Assembly: GCA_023678885.1 (NCBI GenBank)
Contig: CM042955.1
Coordinates: 18,549,835-18,613,834 of the forward strand
Origin: Pogostemon cablin
Taxonomy: Eukaryota; Streptophyta; Magnoliopsida; Lamiales; Lamiaceae
Direction: 5' to 3'
DNA: 64,000 nt
Under the pieces are notes generated by a model. It saw only the letters and a program-made list of their open reading frames with translations, made no database searches and was not told the origin of the DNA. Every line of letters starts with the position of its first letter. Positions within the stretch are counted from its first letter, which is position 1. Positions 23,699 through 35,950 of the stretch are shown here, in pieces. The position numbers and the translations under genes were made by a program.

Positions 23699-24975
23699 CT
23701 AAATGAGCTGCCTAAAATCGGGCCCGATATGTTGAAGAATCAAGTAATCGTCACCGTTGGATACATCCAGATTAATCATACTCTGATGGTGGTGGTGCAG
23801 ATACGGCGGCGGTGGCTGCAGCTGCTGCTGAGCTCTCGCCATCTCTTTCTGCCTCCTCAGCTCAAGAACTTTCCGGTGAGAATTCGAATGCTTCGTCAAC
23901 ACGAAAGTCGGGCTGGAAGCGGGCCTGTACTCCGGCACGAGCCGGCCCGACTTGTACCTCACCCCACAAGCATTGCACAACGTTTTCGGGCCCATGGGCC
24001 CCGTCCTCCACTGCGGCGTCTTGTCGCTGGCGCAGTGGAGGCACCTCCGTCCCTCCCCGCAGCTGTCCGCCACTTCCTTCTTCTTCACCACCGACGCCTT
24101 CTTGGCGGTGCCGTCGGACTCCGACGACGATGACATCGACGGCGGCGCCGGTGAAACCACGAGGAGGCGGGAAGTCCAGTTCCCCGGGGCGGCGCGTGAG
24201 CGCTTGCTGCGGGCCTTGGCGGGGACGGGCTTCTCGGGCCGGAGTGTCGGGCCCGAGGAGGCGGTTTCGGGCTGGAGTAGTGGTGCAGTTCGGGCCTTGG
24301 TGTATCCTTGAATGGGCTGAAGCTTCTGGAAATCCTCAGTAGTGGAAAATGATTCCTCCACGAAATTGGACAGCCATTCTAGGTCCGCAAAATCATCGTA
24401 CTGGAAGAATATTGTGGTAATTAATTACATTATTAAGTAATTAATCATTTTAATTGAGTCAAATATTTGTGTAATGAATGACAATCAATTCTAATTTCTC
24501 CTTTTTCTCACCTAAGAAACCAAATTAAAGAAGCCAATAAAACAAACAATCCATGCTTGACATTGACGTATGAAGCCATAGTAGCTATGAGAGAGAAAGA
24601 GAGAGAGAGAGAGAGAATTTACACTGAATTCCACAAGAATTATATAAATTGCATGAAAATATAGTAATAAAAAAAACAACGTACGGGGTCACAAACTTCA
24701 CCGGAAAAGTGGCAACCGTCGGAGCTGCGGGGGACGCCGACATCGGAAAGGTGGAAATGCGGATGAGCGGCGGAGTTGCATGAGGTGTCAACCGCCGTGA
24801 TGGTGGAGTCGGTGGATGTTCCGGTCATGGCGGTGTCGACACCGCCGTCGGCAGGGTCGTCGTTAGGATAGTCGAGGAGATCGTCGATGATGAAGTGGTC
24901 CCCATTTTTGGCGTGCTCCGATGGGAATTGACCATCGGAGCAGGCCGGTTGGAAGATCTCCGAGGCGGAATCCAT
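23699..24975 (-). CDS. GATA zinc-finger transcription factor
   Basis: A two-exon gene. Exon 1 is 24975-24685 (97 codons, MDSASEIFQP). The intron is 24684-24401 (GTACGT..CTTCCAG) and exon 2 is 24400-23699, for 330 residues in total. Exon 2 opens with YDDFADLEWLSNFVEESFS, the conserved acidic stretch of plant subfamily-I GATA factors (GATA5/9/12 group). The single type-IV finger is C217-x2-C220-x18-C239-x2-C242, with TPQWRTGPMGPKTLCNACG, followed by a basic VRYKSGRLVPEYRPA tail. This family binds WGATAR sites in the nucleus. A basic, Ala/Pro-rich linker precedes the finger and a His/Gln-rich stretch follows it. Exon 2 is far more GC-rich than its surroundings. The intron and the 5' leader carry (GA)n runs at 24591-24615 and 25062-25090. 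Length and intron position fit the family. Confidence 0.93.
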
Positions 24976-25059
24976 AGGAAATTTTCTTGAAAATAAAGAA
25001 AAGGTGTAATGTGTGAAAGAGTTGAAGGAAGAGTAGTGAAGTATATGTGCGTGTGTTTG

Positions 25060-25090
<31 letters not shown>

Positions 25091-25190
25091 GGAAGAGTGA
25101 AGTTTAGGGGGAGAGAAGTGAGGAGAGGGGTTTATTTGCGTTGGAAAGGGGCAGTGAGACACCTATTAATTTGGATTACGACGAGGCCAA
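24976..25190 (-). promoter_or_regulatory. GATA gene 5' leader with (GA)n tract
   Basis: Upstream of the GATA start codon lies a GA-dinucleotide run (25062-25090, CT-rich on the coding strand) within a pyrimidine-rich leader. Such CT runs are common in plant 5' untranslated regions. The transcription start was not determined. Confidence 0.45.
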
Positions 25191-25239
25191 ATTATGGCTT
25201 TCCATATCACAACAACATTAGGTAGTTTTAAAACCGTTA

Positions 25240-25640
25240 CGGTGTATTTACTCCTATTTTTACCCCTGTATTTTATGTTTTACAAACCTAACTATGTCTT
25301 CCATATGTTATTACATGTTGGGGTCATTCTACTCGTAGAGATTATATTAAAATTTATTAATCTATCGATTGAAATTGTTCGGGTGCATCACATGTACATC
25401 ATAATTCAACTCTACATTTTGAAGTCATATTTTTATTTTTGTATGTTATGTTTTATGAATGTACATAGTTGTCCACTATTATTATACTTTGAAGTCATAT
25501 TTTTATTCTTGTATTTCATGTTTTACAAATGTATCTACGACGTCCACGTGTTATTATATTCTGAAACAATATTTTTATCTTTTTATATCAAGTTTTACGA
25601 ATGTACATGTGTAGACCATGTGTTATTATATTCTAAAGAC
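25240..25640. repeat. About 71-bp tandem repeat, 3-4 diverged copies
   Basis: A unit around GAAGTCATATTTTTATT, then TTTTACRAATGTACAT and GTTATTATATT, recurs at 25421, 25491 and 25563, with a more diverged copy near 25255. The long open frame across it (25194-25679) encodes a repetitive hydrophobic peptide and is a repeat by-product. Confidence 0.65.
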
Positions 25641-25679
25641 AAAATGTTAAGTAGTTTTAACATTATTATAAATTTATAA

Positions 25680-26680
25680 TAACACTTGGTCCTGTAAGTA
25701 CATACGAAATTCTACATTTGATCATTTTACTACAGTTTTCAACTTTCACTTTTAGTCATTTTTTTTCTTTAGTTTTTATCAAATTTTGGTCCTAGATGAC
25801 TAAACCGAAAGTAAAAAAAGAAAAAATTGAAAACCGCAATAATATGATAAAATTTCACTCAATTAACAAATGTGCTTTTTATAAAATCTATAACATTTTA
25901 ATATTTAACAACAAATGAAACTTGGTGAAAAACTTAAGATGAATCAAGCATAATCATTTGTTGAACAATTACATGTCAATTTTAAGGTCTTTTATAAATG
26001 TTTCATCAAGATGTTACCAAAACCTTGAGTGTGAAATCACCAAGAATGTGTGTGGAATTACAAGAGTGCCCTTAGGGGTGTTGTATAATTTATGAAGGAG
26101 TTGTAGCTAGGTAGTGTGATGGGGTGTTATGATTGGTGGACCACAAGTGAGGTGTGATGTTGGGGATAAATGGGAATTGGTGTTTACTTAAGAACAAGGC
26201 CATTCCCACTAGACTCTTTTTGAGATAAGAGGTGGAATTCACTTCAAAAAGTGCTATGGGACCATTGGAGTTGGGATTAATGGATGGGCTAGCTAGCTAT
26301 TCTTATGTTTCTCATATTGGATTTCTTACAACTCTTTAAATATATGATTTATGTGTTATTAAAATATATGATTGACATGTTAGAAACATATGCTTGTAAA
26401 GTTCATAATCGTACTTTGAATTTTAGTTTTCTCATCCTTATATAATACTCATATGTCACTTATCTAATAGTTAAGCACAAAAAATAATAAACAATTTTGA
26501 CATAGAAAATTTGGGCTTATATTTCTATATATTAAGTATGTTTCTCTTTATTTATTTATTTTGAAAATAATGAATTAGTGTTGTAATTTTATTTTTTTTT
26601 TTTGGTTGGATCGATGCAATCATGCAAAGGATTGAATCACACCATGGGGCCGGAACAATTAAATGTGGTAATTTATTTTT

Positions 26681-26725
<45 letters not shown>

Positions 26726-27090
26726 TTTTTTTTTTCTAGAAAGATTATAGCCATGTGAAGTTTCGAGTGATAACATTGATGTGGCAATTTATTTCGAGGG
26801 AAAATGGGATATTTTATGCCTCATTACATCGAATTTCGTGTACACATTATCTTGTGTTATTAGTTGTATAATTAACAATAAAATAGATAGGTAATCTAAT
26901 AATTTTTTTAAAAGATTTATATTTTTTATTTAAAGTATAATTTATTTTTCTCTCACACGAATAGCTCATTCAAAGGTACCATATAAAAGATTGCATGATA
27001 CGTTTCAATAGAAATCCAAACCCCACCAATGTGTTTTGTAAATGTAAATTTATGGATCATAGAGTACTATATCATTCCCACATTAATTGA
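25680..27090. other. Intergenic, no gene seen
   Basis: AT-rich. A (TA)n run lies at 26690-26724. A phrase about 25725-25810 carries short inverted similarity (TAGTCATTTTTTTTCTTTAG against CTAAACCGAAAG). No coding features recognised. Confidence 0.5.
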
Positions 27091-27094
27091 ATTT

Positions 27095-27630
27095 TTTTTA
27101 TTAGAATAAGGAAATGATTGGTATAAATTATATAATGATAATTAATAAAAACCATTTAATAGTTAATGAGTTTGATTGATGAATGTCATTGATGAGGGGA
27201 AATAGTTAATGAAAATAAGAGAGTGATTAATTAAAGATTGAAATTAATTTTTTATTAATAAAGAGTTGGATATGAAAAATTTTTAATTCCCATTATTTTT
27301 AAATGATACTCTTCTCTAATAGTTTAAGCTTAATCAAATCAATCATTGTAACATGCCCTTTTTTTTTATTAGAATAAGAAAATGATTGGTATAAATTATA
27401 TAATGATAATTAATAAAAACCATTAATAGTTAATGAGTTTGATTGATAAATGTCATTGATGAGGGGAAATAGTTAATGAAAATAAGAGAGTGATTAATTA
27501 AATATTGAAATTAATTTTTTATTAATAAAGAGTTGGATATGAAAATTTTTTAATTCCCATCACTTTTAAATGATACTCCCCTCTAATAGTTTAAGCTTAA
27601 TCAAATCAATCACTCTAACATGCCCCCTCA
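27095..27630. repeat. 268-bp tandem duplication
   Basis: The block beginning TTTATTAGAATAAG with AATGATTGGTATAAATTAT is present twice, offset by 268 bp and nearly identical. Each copy ends in AATCAAATCAATCA followed by the TAACATGCCC that borders a TRIM element, so the duplication includes an LTR edge. Confidence 0.9.
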
Positions 27631-27826
27631 CATGCACAGGGGGAATTTTGCCTCAAGCCTTGTATGTTGAATTTTTTCATAAATGGGTGGCGGTGAGATT
27701 CGAACTCTGGACATTTGTTAACCATGGGCTCTGATACCATGTTAGACGACCACCTCATCTAAAAATCTAAAAATTTAAGCTTGTAAAGAGATAAATCATT
27801 TAATACTTAATCAAATCACTTTAACA
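27575..27826 (-). mobile_element. TRIM-type miniature LTR element
   Basis: Right LTR 27740-27826 begins TGTTAGACGACC and ends CACTTTAACA (87 bp). To its left the plus strand reads GGGCTCTGATACCA, the complement of a tRNA-iMet primer site. The interior is only about 120 bp. At its other end the minus strand has a polypurine GTGAGGGGGCA before TGTTAGAGTGATTG, the partner LTR (shortened). Very short LTRs, a primer site, a polypurine tract and no coding region fit a terminal-repeat retrotransposon in miniature. Confidence 0.68.
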
Positions 27827-27829
27827 TAT

Positions 27830-28254
27830 TTTTATCTTAATGCCCTACAATAAAAAGTTGTTTTTGCGTTTAATTAGTTTATGCAAGCATGCACTATTAA
27901 CAGTTTCTAAAGTTATATAATTTTGCAATTGTGTAATTGTTTTCTAAAAATTTATGATATCCTCTGAAATGACTAATTATAGTTTTCTATCATTTTTTTT
28001 TATAATTACTCTCTCCATCGCAACAAATATACATTATTTTTTTAACTTATCCAACAAAAATTTATATATTTCCAAAGGTGGAAAAAGATTTCATACAAAT
28101 AACTTCTAGTTACAATAAAGGATGAATTTTAGAAATGACTACAATTTGTTATTGCAGAAATTCTTTTTCCTTAACTGTAGTATATAAAGAAAAATAGTCC
28201 AAGTCTTATTTATATTATTTTTAAGAAAAAAACTAGAAACATATGTTTTATTGA

Positions 28255-28296
<42 letters not shown>

Positions 28297-29002
28297 AAAT
28301 AGTAAATCAATATCATCCTTATAATGACAATTTTTTAAAACCATGATAAGCATGTAGGGTTCCTACTTAAGTTGAAGCAAACAAGCTTAACATATTTTTA
28401 TGATGGTACCCATGATTGCTAAGATGTACAACAATTATAACTTAAGGTACCACCTGCAAAGATGTTGTATTTGCTTACAAGTTAGAACACGTCGACAGGA
28501 GATGTAGATAAGCCACGCCATTTGTTAAGACATTGTTTGGTACTCCACTGAAAATAAAGGAAACAACTATTTATTCTTTTAAATGATGAAATATCTCAGC
28601 ATCAAGATACATGTGTAACAACCAAATTTGCTTGCATTTCAATTTAATCATTTAAATACAAGCATAAGAAATTACAGAGACAGGAACTTAGGAGATATTG
28701 TTTATTAATTTTAAACATATATGAGATTATTGGATTCATAATTTGACTTATAACTTTTTAATAGATAAAATATGATTTTAAATTATGGAGCATAATTAAT
28801 GAAAGTATAATGGATGGGTGACTCAAGACCTACTAAGTACTAGCTTTTATTGGGCTCCATCATTTATTTTTTATTGGGCCAATTCACCTTTCTAGGGCTA
28901 ACCCAATTTCTTTTGGCCCAAAATATAAGTTACCTATTTTCCTTTTCAGCCATAACACAAATCTTCAAAGTAAATGAAAAACTATTTTTACACCTTAAAA
29001 TA
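27830..29002. other. Intergenic, no gene seen
   Basis: AT-rich with an (ATT)n run at 28261-28296 and a weak Stowaway-like phrase at about 28010. Nothing coding is recognised. Confidence 0.5.
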
Positions 29003-29301
29003 TACTCCCTCCGTCCCAAGAATACATTCGCCCTTTCCATTTTGGTCCGTCCCAAGAATACATTCGCCCCCCTAAAATGGAAACAATACACAATATTAAT
29101 AACCTTACAATACTACAATATTACAAAAATATCACCTTCTTTTTACACACAATTTAGTCAAAGTCAACTATATCATACACTTTATTCTACTCAATTACCC
29201 AAAATACCCCTTCTCTTTCTTACATCACACTACCAAAAAGTTATTTTTCTTAAACTCCGTGCCCAAGAATACGCGAATGTATTATTGGGACGGAGGGAGT
29301 A
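29003..29301. mobile_element. Stowaway-type MITE
   Basis: Inverted ends TACTCCCTCCGTCCCAAGAA and TATTGGGACGGAGGGAGTA, with a TA dinucleotide at each edge. An internal echo of the left end (CCGTCCCAAGAATACATTCG) occurs at about 29046. No coding capacity. Confidence 0.82.
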
Positions 29302-29659
29302 TCATAATTACAATAAATTCACAATTCATTTTAATGTTACAAAAATAGTAACTCCCACCTTAGGGTGAGTTTTGTCATTGCACCATATAAGTATTGTTTT
29401 GTCAGTTGTCATATGGGAGAATTTAAATAAATAATAATTAAAATTATACATTAAATTTATATTTAATTACACATAATTGTATGAATATATCATAATTATT
29501 TAAATTATCATTAATTCATATATACTATAAACTTCAATGTATCATCTTAATTAAGAAAACCTGTGTAGAATTAGGGAAAAAGAAGATTATTATTATTATT
29601 ATTATAAAAATTTCATCTTTAATATAATAAATTTATACTCTTATAAATAATAAATAAAG

Positions 29660-30040
29660 GCAAAAGCTCCTGTGCACCCGGGCGCACGGAACACTTTCCG
29701 TGCGCCTTTAGAAATTTGTGCTAAATTGTATACCTTTTAGTATACAGATGTGTACCCTTTATTTTCTAAAGAAAAATCTGGGCGCACGAACAACACTCCG
29801 TGCGCCTTTAGAATTTTGTGTTAAATTGTATACCCTTTAGTATAAAAATGTGTACCCTTTATTTTCTAAAGAAAAAAAAATATTAATGAAAAGTGTATAC
29901 CCTTTAGAACAAAATTGTGTACCTTTTAGTAATTAAAGTGTATACCCTTTAGACCAAATTAATGTACCCTTACCCATAATACAAAATTTCTAAAGGCGCA
30001 CGGAATGTGTTCCGTGCGCCCGGGTGCACGCAAGCCTCAC
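29660..30040. mobile_element. MITE with GTGCACCCGGGCGCACGG ends
   Basis: The left end GTGCACCCGGGCGCACGGA starts at 29672. The right end CCGTGCGCCCGGGTGCAC stops at 30029. Similarity extends outward into GGCAAAAGCTCCT and its complement. The interior contains many copies of GTATACCCTTTAG or its complement, plus a second inner terminal repeat at about 29784. A relative lies at 45294-45657. Confidence 0.72.
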
Positions 30041-30375
30041 TCATAAATAAATATTATAATATTAACTGATGAATTATATTTATAGTTCAAAAGAATAATA
30101 AATTTATGATGAGAGAAAATATTAAATAAGGAAATATTAACTGACCTTTCACAGTCTACACAACACACAAATTATCTCTCCAACTAATTTGATTCTTAAT
30201 ACTTAAATACTCCCCATAAACATTAGTGATATTAAGTATTAACTACATTTCTGATACTTAATCACAATATCCTTCAGATCTATCAATCTCTAATAATAAT
30301 AGATATCAATAATAAATTAAATATTAATTAGAGTTAATATGTGATTTAAGAAAATAAATCATCCCTAATTGGCCA
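30041..30375. other. Intergenic, no gene seen
   Basis: AT-rich; no features supported. Confidence 0.4.
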
Positions 30376-30605
30376 AACAGCACGTGACAGCGGGCGAGGG
30401 GTGTTGTCAGCTACTCATGTGACCACCTAAGCTCGTGTCAAAAGCCAAAAGTGACGGTAATCACTGCCACGTGTCCAGCATCCGACGGCTCTCCTTTGCT
30501 TAGATGCTTCAATGATATTTTCCCACAACGTGCACACACGTGCCGCTTTCTGTCACGTGCGTTTAGTGCAACCTACCAATGGTCTTCCTCGTGACATGTT
30601 ACCTC
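30376..30605. promoter_or_regulatory. Cluster of four CACGTG boxes
   Basis: Four palindromic CACGTG hexamers at 30381, 30468, 30537 and 30554, with extra ACGTG cores, sit in an island richer in GC than its flanks. In plants such G-box/ABRE clusters bind bZIP and bHLH factors. No gene start is visible within several kb on either strand, so a role is inferred only from the motif density. Confidence 0.45.
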
Positions 30606-32612
30606 TTTTTTCTTTGTTTACTTTCCAAGCTTTCGTTATGACTATGAGTGGGCTGCAGAATCTATATGATTAATTGATTATATTTATCTACTGGAGTAGC
30701 ATTTAAATGGAAATATTTCATTTATACGAAAAATTAATTATTCTTTTATACTATTACCGTCCCACCACAATTGCAACGTAGTATTAAATTAAATTAAAGA
30801 AGGATATGATATTTTATTATATATATGAGTTGAAAATATAATATAGATAATTATATTAGTGTATGGGGGTATGGAGGGAGATATGAATTAATTTGTGTGA
30901 GTTTCATTTACATAAAAGAAAAATGCACGCTTTTTGTTGGAACAGATTAAAATAATAAAATGCACACATTCTAATGGGACAGAGAAAATATTTTAAAAAT
31001 TTTCAACTTTTCTATTTTGATCCGTTCCATATCATAATAACTGATTAACTATTATCTCACATACACACTTTATTTTTAAAAAAATAACTTATACCTAAAA
31101 CACATAATATATTTTATTATTTATTTATTTTTTAAAAAAATATCATAATATTTTTAAAAATTAAAATTTTCATAATTTCTATGTGCAATCAAAAGAAAAA
31201 CAAATAAAATAAAGAGAGAGTATAATAAATTTAGAAATGGTGATGATAAAGATTTTTTTTTTAAAAAAATTATATTCAAAAGCGCATACAGTTCAGTTTA
31301 TTTCCGGTGGTCTGGCGATCGGCCGGCGGCGATCCGGCGGTGAGTGAGGATTTAGGGTTTGTGATTTAAAGTATATGGGTTTAGGGTTATATTTGGTATT
31401 TTATTTTAATATTTTGTATGTGAGAGTAATTTTTTAAAATCAATCAATGTATTTTATAGTAACTATGGGTACAAAGTGTGTATCTATGAGTATTTAGAGT
31501 ACTATTTGTAATTAATTGGATCGACAATGATATTCGTTATATTATAAATGGCCTAACATTGTCTAGATTGGGTAAGAATTGAGGTTAATGGACTCTCAAT
31601 GCCCATACTATAAGCCCACAATCATAAAGATATTATTTACCATTCATTACGAAGCCCACAATCTCCGTGTACAAATGGTACCCGTATTTACTCCCTTCCT
31701 CACTTTAAATTTTTTAATTTTTTTTTACATTTTCTTTTGTCAAATAAGATTTATACAAAATATATAATTATTTTACGTTGAACCTATACACAATATTAAT
31801 ACAACTAACTACTCACTACACATTAAATATTATAGTATTTCTCAACCCATCATCTATTAAAATATTATATCTCTTAATTTACGTGCAAAAATCAAATATA
31901 AACATTAACGCAAAACGGAGGGACAGTAGATATAAATTCGCAAATTCATTGCATGGTTTATGTTGCACCCTAGTGAATTTAGGGGGATAGTTGAAAATGA
32001 ATAAAATTGATATAAAAAAAAGGATAAATGAGTGCTTTAAAGTTTAAACAGTACATAGTTCATCATTTTTGTTCTTTTTTTTATCTGAAGCTCCACCAAA
32101 ATCATAATTTTTTCATTTGAACTTCATATATCACCAATGCTTTCAACCAGAGGCTTTCTATTTTCATCTCTATTAAACTTTTGATTTTCAAAACACCACA
32201 ACCTTTATAGTTTATCCCTTTACCATTTTAGGACAATCCATAAACACATACTTCAGAACCATTGATTCAAGCTTCTCTCTGTTCACATATGAATCTAAGC
32301 TAAGCAACCAACTACTCTCTGACACAATGTAATTTGCATGACTCTGACACTAAGCTTCTTCTAGAGTTTCGAACTTAGAGCAATAGATGAACTTTTATTA
32401 ATCAAGTGTCCTACAATAGTTACCATCTGAAAACCAACCTAGCTCATCTTACTATCCTAAAATTCCCATCTCTTTGTAGGATGAGGTGAGCTCATTAATT
32501 AGATATTCAACTTCATTTTTTATTTTTATTTTTTTTTATCGATAATATTAGTATAGTTAGTAATTAGTCATCAAACATTCTTACTTCCTCTTTCTCCAAA
32601 ACTCCTTATAAC
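30606..32612. other. Intergenic, no gene seen
   Basis: AT-rich. A short GC-rich patch (31300-31345, GGCGATCGGCCGGCGGCGAT) is isolated. Short open frames at 31579 and 31778 show no recognisable domain. Confidence 0.45.
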
Positions 32613-33377
32613 TAGGGATAGCAATGGGTAGGGTAGGGTACGGGTATTGTAAATCCACATACTATCCTATACCCTACCCTCCCTACCCATACCCTACCCT
32701 TTTACCCTAAAATAGAGCTTCGGATAGGATATGGGTATACCCATCGGGTTTACGGGTATTCCGCGGGTAAACGGATACCCGCAATCCTAGTAGATTTTGC
32801 GGATAATTCATGGATACTCAAATCCATCCAACCCGACTCGACACAATCCATTTTTTTTAACTATAATCCATCAAAAAATAATTATAATACATAAATGAAT
32901 AACCTAAAATAAAATATGCAAATTAGAAAACAAAGTCAACAACAATAACGTCTAAATCCGTTAACAAGAAAACATCATAAATTCATAGTTAATCAAATAA
33001 AATCATAAAACAAACATCATATTCCAACAATTGCTTTCAATACCTTGGTTTAAGTATGAAAACTTCAAAGTCTCGCATCTCCTTTTCGCCATCAAGATAT
33101 CTCAATTCGAATATCTTTGTTTTTTGTTAAAATATTAAAAAAATAATTATAATTCTTAAAAATAATTATAAATAACACATAATATTATAACATAGAACAA
33201 GATTTATTATAATTTTTAAAAATTATTTATATTTATATTAGGACAAGAATATAAATTTTAATTAAAAATATTAAACATATTATAATAAATAAATATTAAA
33301 TACATCATAAATTTTTCATCAACAATATTATTATACTAAAAGAAATATTAGATTTAGACATTTAATTAAATATATAA

Positions 33378-33459
<82 letters not shown>

Positions 33460-33644
33460 TCGGGTAATTTTCGGGTCAGGTACGAGTAAATATAAGGGAA
33501 CCCGTATCCTACCCTTACCCGCACAGTTCTCCTTCGGGTTCGGGTACTACCCGACCCGTTACCCGATTTTACCAGAGTTTTCTATACCCGCTATGCGGGT
33601 ACCCGTCGGATAACCTGATCAGACGGGTAAAATTGACATCCCTA
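32613..33644. mobile_element. hAT-type MITE, longer relative
   Basis: Ends TAGGGATAGCAATGGGTAG and TTGACATCCCTA are enclosed by the 8-bp direct repeat CTTATAAC at 32605-32612 and 33645-33652. Subterminal arrays of TACCCG / CGGGTA match the element at 15660-16227, so both belong to one family. The interior carries a (TA)n run at 33381-33456. No coding capacity. Confidence 0.82.
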
Positions 33645-33652
33645 CTTATAAC

Positions 33653-33671
33653 TCCCCCCTAATTCGTTCTC

Positions 33672-33716
<45 letters not shown>

Positions 33717-34800
33717 CTTCATTGTTTGTTTATAAGTTAATATCAATTTCTATCCTATAATTTTTGTACAATCCAATTTTAATCCTTTAACTTTAAACTA
33801 TTTTAATTTTACTTCTTTTGTATCAATTTTAATCCTTAACTTTTTATTGTTTTAATTTTAGTTTTTTGCAAAACTTAAAAGGACATGAAAATCCTGAAAT
33901 TTTATTTTATTTTATTTGTTTTTATATTTTTGCAAAATAACTAAAATTATAAAAGTTAAAAATTATAGAACTTAAATGGATACTAAAGGACTGAAATTAA
34001 TGAAGTTAAAAAAATAATGGACCAAAATTGAAATTTTCTCTGTTTATAGATATTGCTTAAGCCACATTCCACTGATGATCTCATCTTCAATCAACAACTC
34101 CTTAATATCACTAAATACTTTTATCTTTGGATTTTTAGCACAATTTTCATCCTAAATCTCAGTTTAGGTAAAATAAAAATATAAAAAATATGCAAACACT
34201 TAAATCTTTTACTCATTATTCTTACTTCTATTATTTCTAGAGGAGATGCATATGAGTACTGAGAAAACAAAGAGAAATCTCCATAGGAGTTTACGGGAGT
34301 TAAATCTCCTAATATAATGATAATTCTAAAATTACTCCTTAAAAACTAACTAAAAACTGCAAGATAATTAAATAAATTATGAAATGTATCTAAATTAAAT
34401 AAGTTCATAGGGACAAGGGGTTCCTAAAATATTGGAAGATATCAAATTTGAATGTGAGAGGTGAGATTTAGGCACTCATGTTTAATTTCCGTCCAGGCCC
34501 TTAGCATGCCCACCCAGGGGAATTCACTCATCTTTTCTACATTATTAACAGTTCGTTATTCTGCATCTTTTCTTGAATTCTAGAAACTTCGACGGTAATT
34601 AATCCACCTCCTGTCCATTTTCTAAGGGTTCCAAATCAACACCTTCAAATAGTTCATTACATCAATTAAATCCTTCTCTTATCTGCAACATTTAAGACGA
34701 CTAAAACAAACATTTAAGAATTAATTGACATCTAAACATATTAAAATATAAAATTTTTGTAATTTATCAATCTTCCAACAACTACCCACTCAAAAAAAAA
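33653..34800. other. Intergenic, no gene seen
   Basis: A (TA)n run at 33677-33712, then AT-rich DNA with repeated phrases on TTTTAATTTTA (about 33770-34000). Nothing coding recognised. Confidence 0.5.
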
Positions 34801-35950
34801 TTTAGCCATCTACACATCATCGATTATGTCACATGCATACATATATACACACACATGCAGTCCAACAAAAATGACCCCAGAGCAACTGATAACAGCAATA
34901 AGATATATAATGAAAACTGAATTTGCACACCCTCCCTCTGAACTCGGAAGCAGCCTCTGATAATCAGTTGTAACCAAGAATATCTCATGTTTCTGAATAT
35001 ATCCTGCAAATTTACTAACAGAGAGAATTCCTTAATCAACGTGAAAGACAAAATACACTCACCAGAAGACATTCTCCAAATATAAGCAGTTCTATGAATG
35101 AGAGCACAGGCATGTATGGAGTTCTTCCGATACATGATCATAACTCTATCCCCCAGAAAAAATTTGAAGTCAAGAAGCCAGCTTAGCATTAGAGTTGCAA
35201 ATTTTTCTACCACTATTAACCCCAAGAAATCAAGCTGGAAGTAAATCTAAAGAAAGAAAGATCACATGCAGTACCTTCATTAGCACAAGCCTGTAAAAAT
35301 CAACAAGAAAATGCAAACAACCGCCTTTCCCATATTACAATAATGGTCATCAACTACGTGACATTATCTATTTACCACCAAAATGTAACCTTTATCAACC
35401 AATATCAAGGAATTGTTGGATAACATAACACTGTTTTCATTCTTTAATGCTATCCTAATATCAGCATGCTGCACAGAAACATTTAAATTATTTAACCACA
35501 ATTCTCATATTCATCATTTGGTCAATTACTTCCTCCCTGAGGTCAAACTCTTCCACAAGTAAGGATCAATAACATATTAGAAATGAGAACTGTAAAGGGA
35601 AAAATAATCAACATCTCTCCTCTATCGAAAATCCTGATAGTAAAATACAGAAACAAACACCACTACAATACTCTGGCCTTCAAGCAATAAATGTTCAAAA
35701 CTGTACAGAAAAAGAAAACATTAATAAATGAGTGAGCTACACCCACTGGAGTCTTGGATGGAACTAAAGCTGACTTGATCAGTTCGGGCACAATTGTAGA
35801 ATCCAGCGCAGGAATGGTAAGGACCAACAAACATCGAGGTAAAGTAGTCTCCTTACTCGAAAGAAGGAACTGAGATTTGCTCAGAGATCAATGAAGGTGG
35901 CTTATTCTTTTTAAGCACTCTTCAAAGAATCCCAACAAAATTATGATGCT
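34801..35950 (-). other. Downstream region of the kinase gene
   Basis: Less AT-rich than the intergenic DNA and possibly a long 3' untranslated region or downstream spacer of the minus-strand kinase gene. A 133-codon open frame at 34824-35225 on the minus strand has no recognisable domain. Confidence 0.35.

Noticed and set aside
23729..24342. Plus-strand open frames across the GATA exon
   Set aside because: They are antisense shadows of the GC-rich GATA exon 2.
34824..35225. 133-codon open frame on the minus strand
   Set aside because: No recognisable domain, unusual composition, and it lies in the downstream region of the kinase gene.
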